A stretch of DNA of 25,671 nucleotides from a bacterium (GCA_024231375.1 JAAEQP010000155.1:1-25671), one strand, 5' to 3'. Counted from the stretch's first letter, positions 7,765 through 15,764 are shown. Notes: generated by a model not told the origin, from the letters alone. A program made the numbers and translations.

Positions 7765-9308
7765 AGACTATCTTGGCCTATGACTTGGGAACCGGCGGCA
7801 ACAAGGCTTCCCTGTACACGGAAGAAGGGGAATGTCTGGATGCCGTCTTCGTGCCCTACGACACGCTGTACCCACAAACCGGTTGGCATGAGCAGCGGCC
7901 CGCGGATTGGTGGACGGCCGTTGTAGAAAGCACGCGCCGGTTGCTCGCCTCGGGCAAGGTCAACGCGGAGTCCATTGAGTGCCTGGCCGTTAGCGGCCAC
8001 AGCCTGGGGTGTGTCCCGCTGGACAACTCAGGCGCCTTGCTTCGAGAAACCACGCCCATCTGGTCGGACAAGCGCCCGGAAAGCCAGACGGCCGCTTTCT
8101 TCGACAGAATCGACCCCGACGATTGGTACGCGCGAACGGGTAACGGCTTCCCCGCACCCCACTACACGGTCTTCAAGGCCATGTGGTATAGGGATTGTGA
8201 GCCGGACCTCTTTGAGGCCACTGACAAAATCATCGGCACAAAAGACTACATCAACTACCAGTTGACGGGACGTATCGCGACCGATTTCTCGTATGCCTCC
8301 GGGTGTGGCGCCTACAACCTGGAAGCTTGGGCCTACGACGAGGAACTGGTGGAAGCGACGGGGTTGCCCCGATCGCTGTTTCCTGAGATCGTGCCTTCTA
8401 CCGAAATCCTGGGCACCTTGACGGAGGACGCGGCGCGGGCGCTTGGATTGCCGCGAAACGTGAAGGCTGCCTGTGGTGGGGTGGACAACTCCTGCATGGC
8501 CCTGGGGGCGCGCAACATCGCCGAAGGGCGCGTCTACGCGTCCCTCGGTTCGAGTGCCTGGATCGCCGTATGCAGCGGCCAACCCCTGCTGGAACGCCGC
8601 ACCAAACCCTACGTGTTCAGTCACGTGATCCCCGGCATGTTCACGTCCGCCATGGCAATCTTCTCGTCCGGTTCTTCATTTCGCTGGGTGCGCGACCACA
8701 TCTGCCCCGATTTGATTGAGGTCGCCAAGCGTAGCAGGGACGACGTGTACGACCGGATGACCGAGATCGCAAAGCAGTCGCCGGTGGGTGCCAAAGGGCT
8801 ACTCTTCAACCCGAGCATGGCAGGCGGCTCGTCGCTGGATGCGAGTCCCCACATTCGAGGTGCATTGCTCGGACTCGATCTCGGCCACACGCGATGCGAC
8901 ATCATCCGGGCCGCCATGGAAGGCATCGCGCTGAACATGCGGATCGTCCTGGATGAATTGCGGGCACTCTGCCCCGTTTCCAAAGAGATGATCGCCGTTG
9001 GAGGAAGCAGCCGCAGCACCTTCTGGCGCCGCATGTTCGCGGATGCACTGGACATTCACATTGTCCGAACCAACATAGGGCAAGAGGCCGGTTCCCTGGG
9101 CGCCGCGGCCGTGGCTGCCGTGGGCGCGGGGCTCTGGCCCGATTTCTCACCCATCGACCAAGTTCATCGCGTCCAGGATACTTCCGAACCCAACGCGGAG
9201 AACAAGGCCGTCTACGAATCGCTCTTGCCGGCGTTCCGCCAGGCCGCTGAAGCCCAAGCCCGCCTAGGCGACACGCTTCACGCTCTGGGTAACACGCAGG
9301 ATTCGTGA
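7761..9308 (+). CDS. FGGY-family carbohydrate kinase, xylulokinase-like
   Basis: A 515-residue cytoplasmic sugar kinase that transfers phosphate from ATP to a ketose or polyol. Evidence: the phosphate-1 motif YDLGTGGNKAS (7-17), the xylulokinase-style WHEQRPADWW (42-51), the sugar-binding region SGHSLGCVPLD (78-88), and the catalytic aspartate D242 in ACGGVDNSC. The C-terminal ATPase half has VGGSSRSTFWRRMFADAL (413-430) and EAGSLGAAAVAAVG (442-455). Length fits the family (480-530). Its ATG overlaps the deoC stop, so kinase and aldolase are probably made together. The natural pathway would be ketose to ketose phosphate to aldol cleavage. D-xylulose, L-xylulose, L-ribulose, rhamnulose or fuculose are all possible; FGGY specificity cannot be assigned reliably by eye. 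Confidence 0.85.
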   Translation: MKTILAYDLGTGGNKASLYTEEGECLDAVFVPYDTLYPQTGWHEQRPADWWTAVVESTRRLLASGKVNAESIECLAVSGHSLGCVPLDNSGALLRETTPIWSDKRPESQTAAFFDRIDPDDWYARTGNGFPAPHYTVFKAMWYRDCEPDLFEATDKIIGTKDYINYQLTGRIATDFSYASGCGAYNLEAWAYDEELVEATGLPRSLFPEIVPSTEILGTLTEDAARALGLPRNVKAACGGVDNSCMALGARNIAEGRVYASLGSSAWIAVCSGQPLLERRTKPYVFSHVIPGMFTSAMAIFSSGSSFRWVRDHICPDLIEVAKRSRDDVYDRMTEIAKQSPVGAKGLLFNPSMAGGSSLDASPHIRGALLGLDLGHTRCDIIRAAMEGIALNMRIVLDELRALCPVSKEMIAVGGSSRSTFWRRMFADALDIHIVRTNIGQEAGSLGAAAVAAVGAGLWPDFSPIDQVHRVQDTSEPNAENKAVYESLLPAFRQAAEAQARLGDTLHALGNTQDS

Positions 9309-9338
9309 ACGTGCCCGGTTGCGCGCAGGAATGTCGCC

Positions 9339-11978
9339 TTGGCTCATCAGCCACAGGCAGGATTGGGCCGAAATCGCTCAGGGCGCCACGCATTTGGGAA
9401 GCTGTCGGAAGATGCACGTGTCGCTTTGGAGCGCTTGAGCCATGGAAGGATTGTCATCATAAGCACTCAGCACGCACTTCACTATCGCCCCCTGGTGGCT
9501 CTTCTGGCCTCTTCTTTGGTCAGCTTCTACTCCGTCGCGGAACCCATGTTTAACCCGGCCCTGGATCGACCGGGCGAGGAATGGTGTTACGCGGCTCAAT
9601 CGACAACGGTAATCGGGATGCCCTTTGTGCCGGAACCGGTACAGGTGACCTACGACGGGGCGATCTACACGCGTTACGCGGAGCTTGCGTTCTTCTATGG
9701 CGAATCGTCTACCCCGGTGATGGCACGGAACAAGACCTTCAAGGACGGTTGGATTCCGGTGGTGGAATACGCCTGGAACGACGAAGGAGTTGCCTACGAC
9801 CTTGAGATCTTCAGCGCGGAACTGCCTGAACTGGGCCGGAGCAATCTGCTTCAGTTCGTCCGGTTCACGATGACAAATCCCGGTGAGGCATCGATACAAG
9901 GCGTGATTGCAGCGGTAACGCGGGGCAGCGCCGGAAGATTCCGCTTGGGGGCCGTGCGCGAATCCAACACCCCCGACACACGGTACGCGATGGAAGGTGG
10001 CGCCGTCACGCGCGACGGCAAACTGGTCTACACGTTCCCTGCAGACGCCGATCGGTATGCCGTGCCCAAGAAGCCGTATCAGAGCGCCTACGAAGGACGG
10101 GCGTACCGCGTTACGGACAAGACCGCCACGGGAATGGCCGTGTACAGGAGAAGGCTCGAACCGGGTGAGTCATTCAGCGCGGTATTCAAGATGCCCCGTG
10201 TGCCACTGGACGATGCGGGAAGTGTTGCCGCGGTCCAAACCGCCGACTATGAAGACGCGCTTCAACATACGATAGCCTATTGGCAGAACCTGTTCGGCGA
10301 TTTCGCGTTCAGTATCCCTGAGCAACGGGTCAACGATTCCTATCGCGCTGCCATGGTCCATTTGATGCTGGCCAGCAGAACCCAGGATGGACAGCGGCGT
10401 CAGGGCAGTGGCCTGCCTTACGATGCACTCTTCTTGAACGACTACATAGACATGCTGTTGGCCTACGACACGGCTGGCCTGCATCAATTCGCCGAGCCCA
10501 ACGTTGGATGGCTGATGCGCAAGCAGCATCCGTCCGGCATGTTCATTGATGTTCACAACCGAGGCGACGACAAGATCGTCACTTCGCACGGCCAAGGCCT
10601 GTTTGCCCTGGCCTATCACGCAGTCATGACACAAGACCGGACCTATGCCGAGAAGGTGTATCCGGCCGTCAAGAAAGCGACGGATTTCATCATTAAGGAC
10701 CATCAATCCGACAAACGCGGGTTGATCCGCCCGTCGATTCCCTACGACGCGCCGATGCTGGAGGGGTACCACACCTGTCACAACTTGTTCGCCCTCCTGG
10801 CGCTACGAACGTCTATTCGTGTAGCCGATATGCTCGGCAGGGCCGATGATGTTAAGGCATGGACGCAAGCGGAAGAAACATATGCCGCGGCTGTGGAGCG
10901 GGCCATTGACTGGACCTACGAGAAGGAGGGGTACATTCGCTCAGGATTGTATGACTGGAAGGCGGGCACGGTTCAGAACAATGGGAAAACGCCAAACGAG
11001 TACCCCAACCAGGACTGGGAAAACAACCTGCTGGTCTACCCGACCGAATTGCTTGCGCCGGACGATGAACGTGTCTCAACAACCCTGGCGACGATTCGCG
11101 CGCGCAAGTACCGCGAAGGAGTCATGACCTACCGCAACGGCATGCATATCCACCAATATGTCACGCTGAACCAGGCCAACCAGTATCGCGCCATCGGTGA
11201 CCAGAAACATGCACTCCTGGATTTGTACCACGTACTACTGCACAACGGTTCGACCCATGAAGGGTTTGAGAATCTCGTGATTCCCTGGTCCAATCGGACT
11301 CCCAGCGCCAGTTGTCCGCCGCCCCACGCTTGGGCCGCTGCCAAGACCGCGCTCTTCATCCGCAACATGCTGGTCTGCGAATACGGCGGCAGAGCCGGGG
11401 TGAACGAGGCGCAACGGGACCTCTATCTGTTTTCCCTGATTTCACCGAGTTGGATGGCGCCAGGTAACCAGGTAATCGTTCGGAACGCTCCCACCGAGAT
11501 GGGACGTGTGTCCAGCACGCTGACCTTCACCGAAGAAGGCGCGAACATGACGGTCAAAACGGATTTCCACCATGCGCCGCGACATATCGCGTTCCGCATT
11601 CCGTTCGGTGTTAGCCTGGACACCTTCGCAAGCGACGGCAAGCGTTCCTTCGAGGAAGGCGGTGTTCTCTTCTTTTCCCCTGACACAACGACGGTCTCCA
11701 TGCGATGGACGGAACAGGCGGATGCCCATGCCGACACCTATCAGGACATCCTGAAGAGCTATCGCAGCGAGTATGACTTCATCGTCAAGGACGACAACTA
11801 CGACCCTTCACGCGCCGGCAAACCCTTTCTGCTGGAAGACGAGACGGACTACCCGGCTGAACCATTGAGTTTTCAGTTGGTGCGCAAGGCGTTCAGCAAG
11901 GAGTACAAGCGACGTTTTGAGGAGTTCGTTGCCCAAGGGGGGAAGCCATATCCCGTAGAGCCACCCTCCTTGAAGTAG
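9339..11978 (+). CDS. Secreted six-hairpin glycosidase-like protein
   Basis: A large exported protein of up to 879 residues. The reading frame opens with TTG 9339, but the first ~50 residues look non-coding in style. The true N-terminus is probably close to the hydrophobic signal RPLVALLASSLVSFYSVA (residues 50-67), perhaps at TTG 9426 or 9435; no ATG lies in frame there. The N-terminal third is beta-rich. The segment from about 300 to 690 has repeated helical hairpins with conserved acidic and aromatic patches (PYDALFLNDYIDMLLAYD, NQDWENNLLVYPTELL, GSTHEGFENLVIPW), as in (alpha/alpha)6 glycosidases of the GH78/GH95/GH65 style. A C-terminal beta domain follows. It begins 30 bases after the kinase gene, so it is probably in the same operon, suggesting that its product sugar feeds that pathway. 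The specific GH family and catalytic acids were not identified. Confidence 0.72.
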   Translation: MAHQPQAGLGRNRSGRHAFGKLSEDARVALERLSHGRIVIISTQHALHYRPLVALLASSLVSFYSVAEPMFNPALDRPGEEWCYAAQSTTVIGMPFVPEPVQVTYDGAIYTRYAELAFFYGESSTPVMARNKTFKDGWIPVVEYAWNDEGVAYDLEIFSAELPELGRSNLLQFVRFTMTNPGEASIQGVIAAVTRGSAGRFRLGAVRESNTPDTRYAMEGGAVTRDGKLVYTFPADADRYAVPKKPYQSAYEGRAYRVTDKTATGMAVYRRRLEPGESFSAVFKMPRVPLDDAGSVAAVQTADYEDALQHTIAYWQNLFGDFAFSIPEQRVNDSYRAAMVHLMLASRTQDGQRRQGSGLPYDALFLNDYIDMLLAYDTAGLHQFAEPNVGWLMRKQHPSGMFIDVHNRGDDKIVTSHGQGLFALAYHAVMTQDRTYAEKVYPAVKKATDFIIKDHQSDKRGLIRPSIPYDAPMLEGYHTCHNLFALLALRTSIRVADMLGRADDVKAWTQAEETYAAAVERAIDWTYEKEGYIRSGLYDWKAGTVQNNGKTPNEYPNQDWENNLLVYPTELLAPDDERVSTTLATIRARKYREGVMTYRNGMHIHQYVTLNQANQYRAIGDQKHALLDLYHVLLHNGSTHEGFENLVIPWSNRTPSASCPPPHAWAAAKTALFIRNMLVCEYGGRAGVNEAQRDLYLFSLISPSWMAPGNQVIVRNAPTEMGRVSSTLTFTEEGANMTVKTDFHHAPRHIAFRIPFGVSLDTFASDGKRSFEEGGVLFFSPDTTTVSMRWTEQADAHADTYQDILKSYRSEYDFIVKDDNYDPSRAGKPFLLEDETDYPAEPLSFQLVRKAFSKEYKRRFEEFVAQGGKPYPVEPPSLK

Positions 11979-12139
11979 AAGCGTCGAGAATGGTCGTGCT
12001 CACTTCCATATCTCCCCAAGGCACTTGACGTCCAGATGGGTCTGGTGCTGGTCGGTGTAGCTGGCGTTCAGCGCACGTGTCGCGTCCACGGACGCCGTAG
12101 TCAATGGGCGGTAAGGCTCCCGTTCCGAGTCGCTCTGGC

Positions 12140-13126
12140 TTAGAGATGTAGTTCGACGACATCGCCATCGTGGACGACGTGGTCGTGGCCCACCTGTTGA
12201 CCGTCGTGTACGCCTGCGCCCCAGATTCGGGCCATCTTGAGGCCGGTCACGAAGTCTTTGTGTACTTTCCGCGCGAAATCTTCTACCGAGTCACCCGTCC
12301 GAAGGACAAAGGGCGCGGTCATGTCGACTTCCTTGTGCGGGAGTTTGCAGTAGATGCGGATGAGCCCCAGCCGCGCGAAGAGATCCTCTCTAAGGACGTC
12401 CAGGTTGCGGCCGGTAGTAGCGGACACGGCCAGGAGCGGCCACTTCCCTTCGAGCAATTCGCTGAGGACTTCGAACTCCTCGTCCCACGCTTCGTCGTCG
12501 GCCTTGTTGACCAACACGGAGCAGGCGACGGGGAAAGCGTGGCCTTCCAGGGCGGCGCCGGGCGCGCCGCTGTGCAGCGCGACGCGGTACTTGTCCAGCA
12601 GATCGAGCGTGTTGTCGAGTTGGTCGAGGGGCCGTGCCTGCAAATCGACTACGACGAGGGCAAGGTCCGCGCCCCTGATGACATTGAACATGTCCGGTTC
12701 CACGTGATCCGGGCTCAGGGGCGGCATGTCGACCAACTGAATCTGGATGTCGCGGACGGGCATCATACCGGGGACGGGCGCCCAGGTGGTGAAGGGGTAT
12801 TCCGACACTTTGGGGGTTGCGTGGGTCAGGGCCGTGATGAGGGCAGACTTGCCGACGTTGGGTGCGCCGATGAGGACGACCTGGACGGGGCCTTCTTTTT
12901 CGATGTGGTAGACCGACTTGTGCCGCGACGCTTTCTTCGCCGTTTCGAGGCCGTCCTTCAGTTTGGACAGTTTCCGGCGCAAGCCCGCGCGGAGCTTGTC
13001 CGTGCCTTTGTGTTTTGGGATGGTGGCAAGCATGTCCTCCAGACACGCAGTCCGCTCGTTGGGCTCCTGAGCGGCGCGAAACCGCTCTTCAGCCGAGTAG
13101 TACTCTGGAGGAAGATTGGTAGGCAC
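12140..13126 (-). CDS. TGS-domain GTPase of the DRG/OBG superfamily
   Basis: A 328-residue cytoplasmic P-loop GTPase. The N-terminal 75 residues are a charged helical region (KHKGTDKLRAGLRRKLSKLKDGLETAKK) like that of DRG proteins. G1 is GAPNVGKS (87-94), G3 is unusual (VDMPP, 132-136, instead of DxxG), G4 is NKAD (207-210) and G5 is SATTG (235-239). Residues about 255-328 form a TGS domain ending HDGDVVELHL, a module often linked to ribosome or RNA binding. The start is GTG 13126, 33 bases after the stop of the sigma-54 regulator on the same strand, so the two are probably cotranscribed. DRG-like proteins are best known from archaea and eukaryotes but also occur in some bacteria. A translation-linked role is family inference. 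Confidence 0.82.
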   Translation of the reverse strand: MPTNLPPEYYSAEERFRAAQEPNERTACLEDMLATIPKHKGTDKLRAGLRRKLSKLKDGLETAKKASRHKSVYHIEKEGPVQVVLIGAPNVGKSALITALTHATPKVSEYPFTTWAPVPGMMPVRDIQIQLVDMPPLSPDHVEPDMFNVIRGADLALVVVDLQARPLDQLDNTLDLLDKYRVALHSGAPGAALEGHAFPVACSVLVNKADDEAWDEEFEVLSELLEGKWPLLAVSATTGRNLDVLREDLFARLGLIRIYCKLPHKEVDMTAPFVLRTGDSVEDFARKVHKDFVTGLKMARIWGAGVHDGQQVGHDHVVHDGDVVELHL

Positions 13127-13159
13127 GGTTAACCGGATCGATGGGGACCAAGCCCCGGT

Positions 13160-14536
13160 TTATTCCAGCCCGTATTTCTTAATCTTGTATTGGAGCGTTG
13201 TGCGCTTGAGGCCGAGGTGTTCGGCCGCTTTGGTTTTGTTCCAGTGGAACCGGTCGAGGGCGGCGGCGATCATGTCGCTCTCCATCTGGTCGGTGCGTTC
13301 GACCAGGGAGGCGTTGTCGGGCGCGGCGGGGGCTTCCGGCTCGGGTTCTTCCTGGAGGAAGAACATGTCGGGCGGAATCTCCTCGCGTGTGATGACGGGA
13401 GTGTCGGCGAGGACTACGGCGCGCTCAAGCACGTTTTCGAGTTCGCGCACGTTGCCGGGCCAGGGATAGCGCATGAGGAAACTCATGACGTCGTCATCGA
13501 CGCCGTCGAGGGATTTCCCGATCTCGCTGCTGAATCGCCGCAGGAAATGGTCGATGAGGGCGGGGATATCGTCGGGCCGTTTGCGGAGCGGCTCGACGCG
13601 CACGGAGAACACGTTGAGCCGGAAGAAGAAGTCTTCCCGGAACGAACCGGCCTGGATGGCCTCGCGGAGATCGCGATTGGTGGCGGCCACGATGCGGACA
13701 TCGACGTGGACGGTATCGGTGCCGCCGACACGTTCGAAGTCGCCTTCCTGGAGCGCACGCAGCAGCTTGGTCTGAATGCCGGGATCGATCTCGCCGACTT
13801 CGTCGAGGAACAGAGTGCCGTCGTGGGCCTGTTCAAACCGGCCGACGCGGCGGCCCACGGCGCCGGTGAATGCGCCTTTCTCGTGCCCGAACAGTTCGCT
13901 TTCCAACACGCCGGGCGCCAAGGCCGCGCAGTTGAGCGCTACGAAGGGCTTGTCGCACCGGGGGCTGGCATCGTGGATGGCGCGTGCCACCAGTTCCTTG
14001 CCTGTGCCGGTGGGACCGGTGATGAGCACGGAACTGCGTGTGGGCCCGATCTTGCGGATCATCTTAAGCAACTGCTTGGTGTGCTGGCTCTCGCCCATAA
14101 TGCGCCGCGCCGCGGGGGCGTGGTCATCGGGGGCCTTGTCTTCGGCAGGTTCGACGGCCCGCACGGCGGATGCGGTATCCACTTTGCGCTCAATCTGGGC
14201 AAGTTTGAAGGGTTTGGCGATGAAGTCGTAGGCACCCAGGCGCATGGCTTCGACGGCGGTTTCGATGGTTCCATAGGCGGTCACCACGATGACGCGGGTG
14301 TCGATGGCCTTCTCTTTGGCCGCGCGCAACACCGCCAGTCCGTCGCGTCCGGGCATCTTCAGATCGGTAATGATGACGTCGAAGATGTGGTCCTGGAGGA
14401 GTTCGATGGCCTTCTCGCCATTGGATGCGGTCGCGACGTCGTAGCCTTTGTCCTTGAACGCCGATTCAAGGAACTCGCGCATCCCGGCCTCGTCGTCCAC
14501 CACCAGAAGGCGCTTCTGTGTGTCTGCTGCTGCCAC
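13160..14536 (-). CDS. NtrC-family sigma-54-dependent response regulator
   Basis: A 458-residue transcription activator. An N-terminal receiver domain (1-120) has acidic pocket residues in VVDDE, phospho-acceptor D58 (IITDLKMPGRDG), T86 and K108 (AKPF). The central AAA+ domain (about 145-375) has Walker A GPTGTGKE (174-181), the sigma-54 contact loop GAFTGA (221-226), Walker B TLFLDEVG (241-248) and the arginine-rich sensor region PWPGNVRELENVLERAV. A Fis-type helix-turn-helix ends the protein (WNKTKAAEHLGLKRTTLQYKIKKYGLE). The start is GTG 14536, with AAGG 7 bases before it. No histidine kinase gene is in the window, so it is an orphan here and its targets are unknown. The length and domain order are normal for the family. 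Confidence 0.93.
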   Translation of the reverse strand: MAAADTQKRLLVVDDEAGMREFLESAFKDKGYDVATASNGEKAIELLQDHIFDVIITDLKMPGRDGLAVLRAAKEKAIDTRVIVVTAYGTIETAVEAMRLGAYDFIAKPFKLAQIERKVDTASAVRAVEPAEDKAPDDHAPAARRIMGESQHTKQLLKMIRKIGPTRSSVLITGPTGTGKELVARAIHDASPRCDKPFVALNCAALAPGVLESELFGHEKGAFTGAVGRRVGRFEQAHDGTLFLDEVGEIDPGIQTKLLRALQEGDFERVGGTDTVHVDVRIVAATNRDLREAIQAGSFREDFFFRLNVFSVRVEPLRKRPDDIPALIDHFLRRFSSEIGKSLDGVDDDVMSFLMRYPWPGNVRELENVLERAVVLADTPVITREEIPPDMFFLQEEPEPEAPAAPDNASLVERTDQMESDMIAAALDRFHWNKTKAAEHLGLKRTTLQYKIKKYGLE

Positions 14537-14651
14537 GTGGTTGCCTTCGCGTTACTTCACAGGTTCTTCAGAGAATGTACCATCGCGTGGGCTGGCGGTC
14601 AAACTGCCCCGTCGACCGTTTCGCGCCCCGCGCGGCCGGTGGTTCCCCCGG

Positions 14652-15002
14652 TCACTCGTCGAACAGATTGTTAAACGCGTCCAACCGCTCTTCATCGTTC
14701 GGCGTGTCCGAGTCGCCGAACAGCTTGTCCAGTGCGCTCCGGCCCGCGTCGGGTTGGCCGGTAGAGTCGCCGTCCCCGAATGCGCGGAACGCAAAATGGT
14801 CACAGAAATTCGCGCCTGTCCGGTCGCCCACCCAGTCGGAATTGGGAACGGTGCATTCGTTGTGCTTGCCCGTGTCGTGGAATTTGCAGTTGAGGCAACA
14901 GTGCAGGTAGGCGTTGCACTGCTCGCAGCTCTCCTTCACCCCCGGGACCTTGACACGTTTCTCCGTGGTCCATTCCCGGCCGCACGAATGGCACTTCATC
15001 AT
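14652..15002 (-). CDS. Small Cys-rich (zinc-ribbon-like) protein
   Basis: A 116-residue protein of unknown function. The first half is rich in metal-ligand pairs: C4/C7 (CHSCG), C26/C29 (CEQC), C35/C36/C39 (CCLNC), plus C50 and C67. This is consistent with one or two structural zinc sites, or a metal cluster. The second half is acidic and low in hydrophobic residues, with no membrane segment or signal peptide, and ends in ERLDAFNNLFDE, which looks like a short acidic docking tail. The start could be either of two adjacent ATGs (15002 or 14999). It lies 115 bases upstream of the sigma-54 regulator on the same strand. The coding call rests on the regular Cys spacing. Confidence 0.7.
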   Translation of the reverse strand: MMKCHSCGREWTTEKRVKVPGVKESCEQCNAYLHCCLNCKFHDTGKHNECTVPNSDWVGDRTGANFCDHFAFRAFGDGDSTGQPDAGRSALDKLFGDSDTPNDEERLDAFNNLFDE

Positions 15003-15092
15003 GGCATTAGCCTACCCGCGGCCAACGGGCGTGTCAACTGTGAACCTCTGGTCGCATCCGATGAACGCAGATCGATCCCGCACATGGTTCCG

Positions 15093-15554
15093 TCAGACTG
15101 CAATCGTCAGCTTGCCGTCTTTCACGGTGGTCTCGTAGCACTTGAGCGCTGTCTTCGCGGGGCCCTTGAGTACCTTGCCGTCGAGACCGAACTCGGAATG
15201 TCCGAAACTGCAGCAGACGAGTTTCCCCGATGCGGCGTTGTAGTCCACCGACCGGCCGAAGTGGGTGCATGCGTTGGACAGGGCGACATACGCGTCCTCT
15301 TCGGTGCGCACGATGATGAGGGAATCGTCGCCGACCGCCATCTGAACCGAGCCGCCCACCTTGGCAAGTCCCGGGATCTTGGCCACCTCAAGGGTCAATA
15401 TGCCGTCGCCTTGCTTGACGTTGGCGTCGTCCACCTTCGGGGTGTTGCCCGCGCACCCGCTCAGGCCGCACATGCAGGCGCCTGCTCCACCGGCAACCGC
15501 TGCCGTCGTCAACGAAGTCCGCATGAAGTCTCTTCGTGAAGTGTCGTCGCTCAT
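15093..15554 (-). CDS. Tat-exported Rieske [2Fe-2S] protein with altered second ligand box
   Basis: A 153-residue electron-transfer protein. ATG 15554 is chosen because GGAGGAG lies 8 bases upstream; the longer frame to 15587 lacks a site. The N-terminus has a Tat motif (SRRDFMRTSLTTAAVAGGAG) followed by a Cys-rich stretch (CMCGLSGCAG) that could include a lipoprotein cysteine. The Rieske fold is clear: box 1 CTH (C96, H98), 15 residues, box 2 CCSFGHSEFGLDGKVLKGPA (from C114). Normal box 2 is C-x-x-H (CPCHG). Here the histidine is H119, one position later, and the second box cysteine is a phenylalanine. Such soluble Rieske proteins accept or pass electrons in the periplasm; the partner is unknown. 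No cytochrome b or oxidase genes are adjacent. Confidence 0.85.
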   Translation of the reverse strand: MSDDTSRRDFMRTSLTTAAVAGGAGACMCGLSGCAGNTPKVDDANVKQGDGILTLEVAKIPGLAKVGGSVQMAVGDDSLIIVRTEEDAYVALSNACTHFGRSVDYNAASGKLVCCSFGHSEFGLDGKVLKGPAKTALKCYETTVKDGKLTIAV

Positions 15555-15562
15555 CGGTGAAT

Positions 15563-15569
15563 CTCCTCC
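15563..15569 (-). promoter_or_regulatory. Ribosome binding site GGAGGAG deciding the Rieske gene start
   Basis: On the - strand GGAGGAG precedes ATG 15554 by 8 bases, supporting the shorter protein with its twin-arginine motif at residues 7-8. Confidence 0.65.
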
Positions 15570-15667
15570 CGTACGCCGTGGGAGCATTCCTGTTCTCGCG
15601 GCAGTGTTAGACGTGCCCCTTGAGTGTTGCAGAGAACCGGAGACGGATCAAGTGCATTCGCGCGATG

Positions 15668-15764
15668 GCCGCGAAAAGGCCAGGGACAGACCCGTCTTCG
15701 TCCGCCTGCGGCGGACTTCGCTGGGGTCAGTGCCGGCGTTTCCGCTCCTGTTCTCGGCGTTCTC
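15668..15764. repeat. Dispersed palindromic repeat, copy A
   Basis: About 97 bases, strongly similar to 25374-25459. Outer arms 15671-15693 and 15723-15745 are imperfect inverted repeats (left GCGAAAAGGCCAGGGACAG..., right ending ...GGCGTTTCCGC). An inner perfect hairpin, GTCCGCC-TGC-GGCGGAC, fills 15700-15716. It lies just past the stop of the symporter gene and upstream of the Rieske gene, a typical place for REP-like elements, and could also serve as a terminator for the symporter. The rest of the 291-base gap (15555-15845) shows no gene. Confidence 0.75.

Noticed and set aside
12170..13132. 320-codon + strand open frame
   Set aside because: Complement of the TGS GTPase gene, which has all G motifs.
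14593..14607. TGGC-N7-CTGC resembling a sigma-54 promoter
   Set aside because: It points along the + strand, where no gene follows, and the -12 part is imperfect (CTGC).
13190..14674. 494-codon + strand open frame
   Set aside because: Antisense to the NtrC-type regulator, whose domains are unmistakable; composition is shadow-like.
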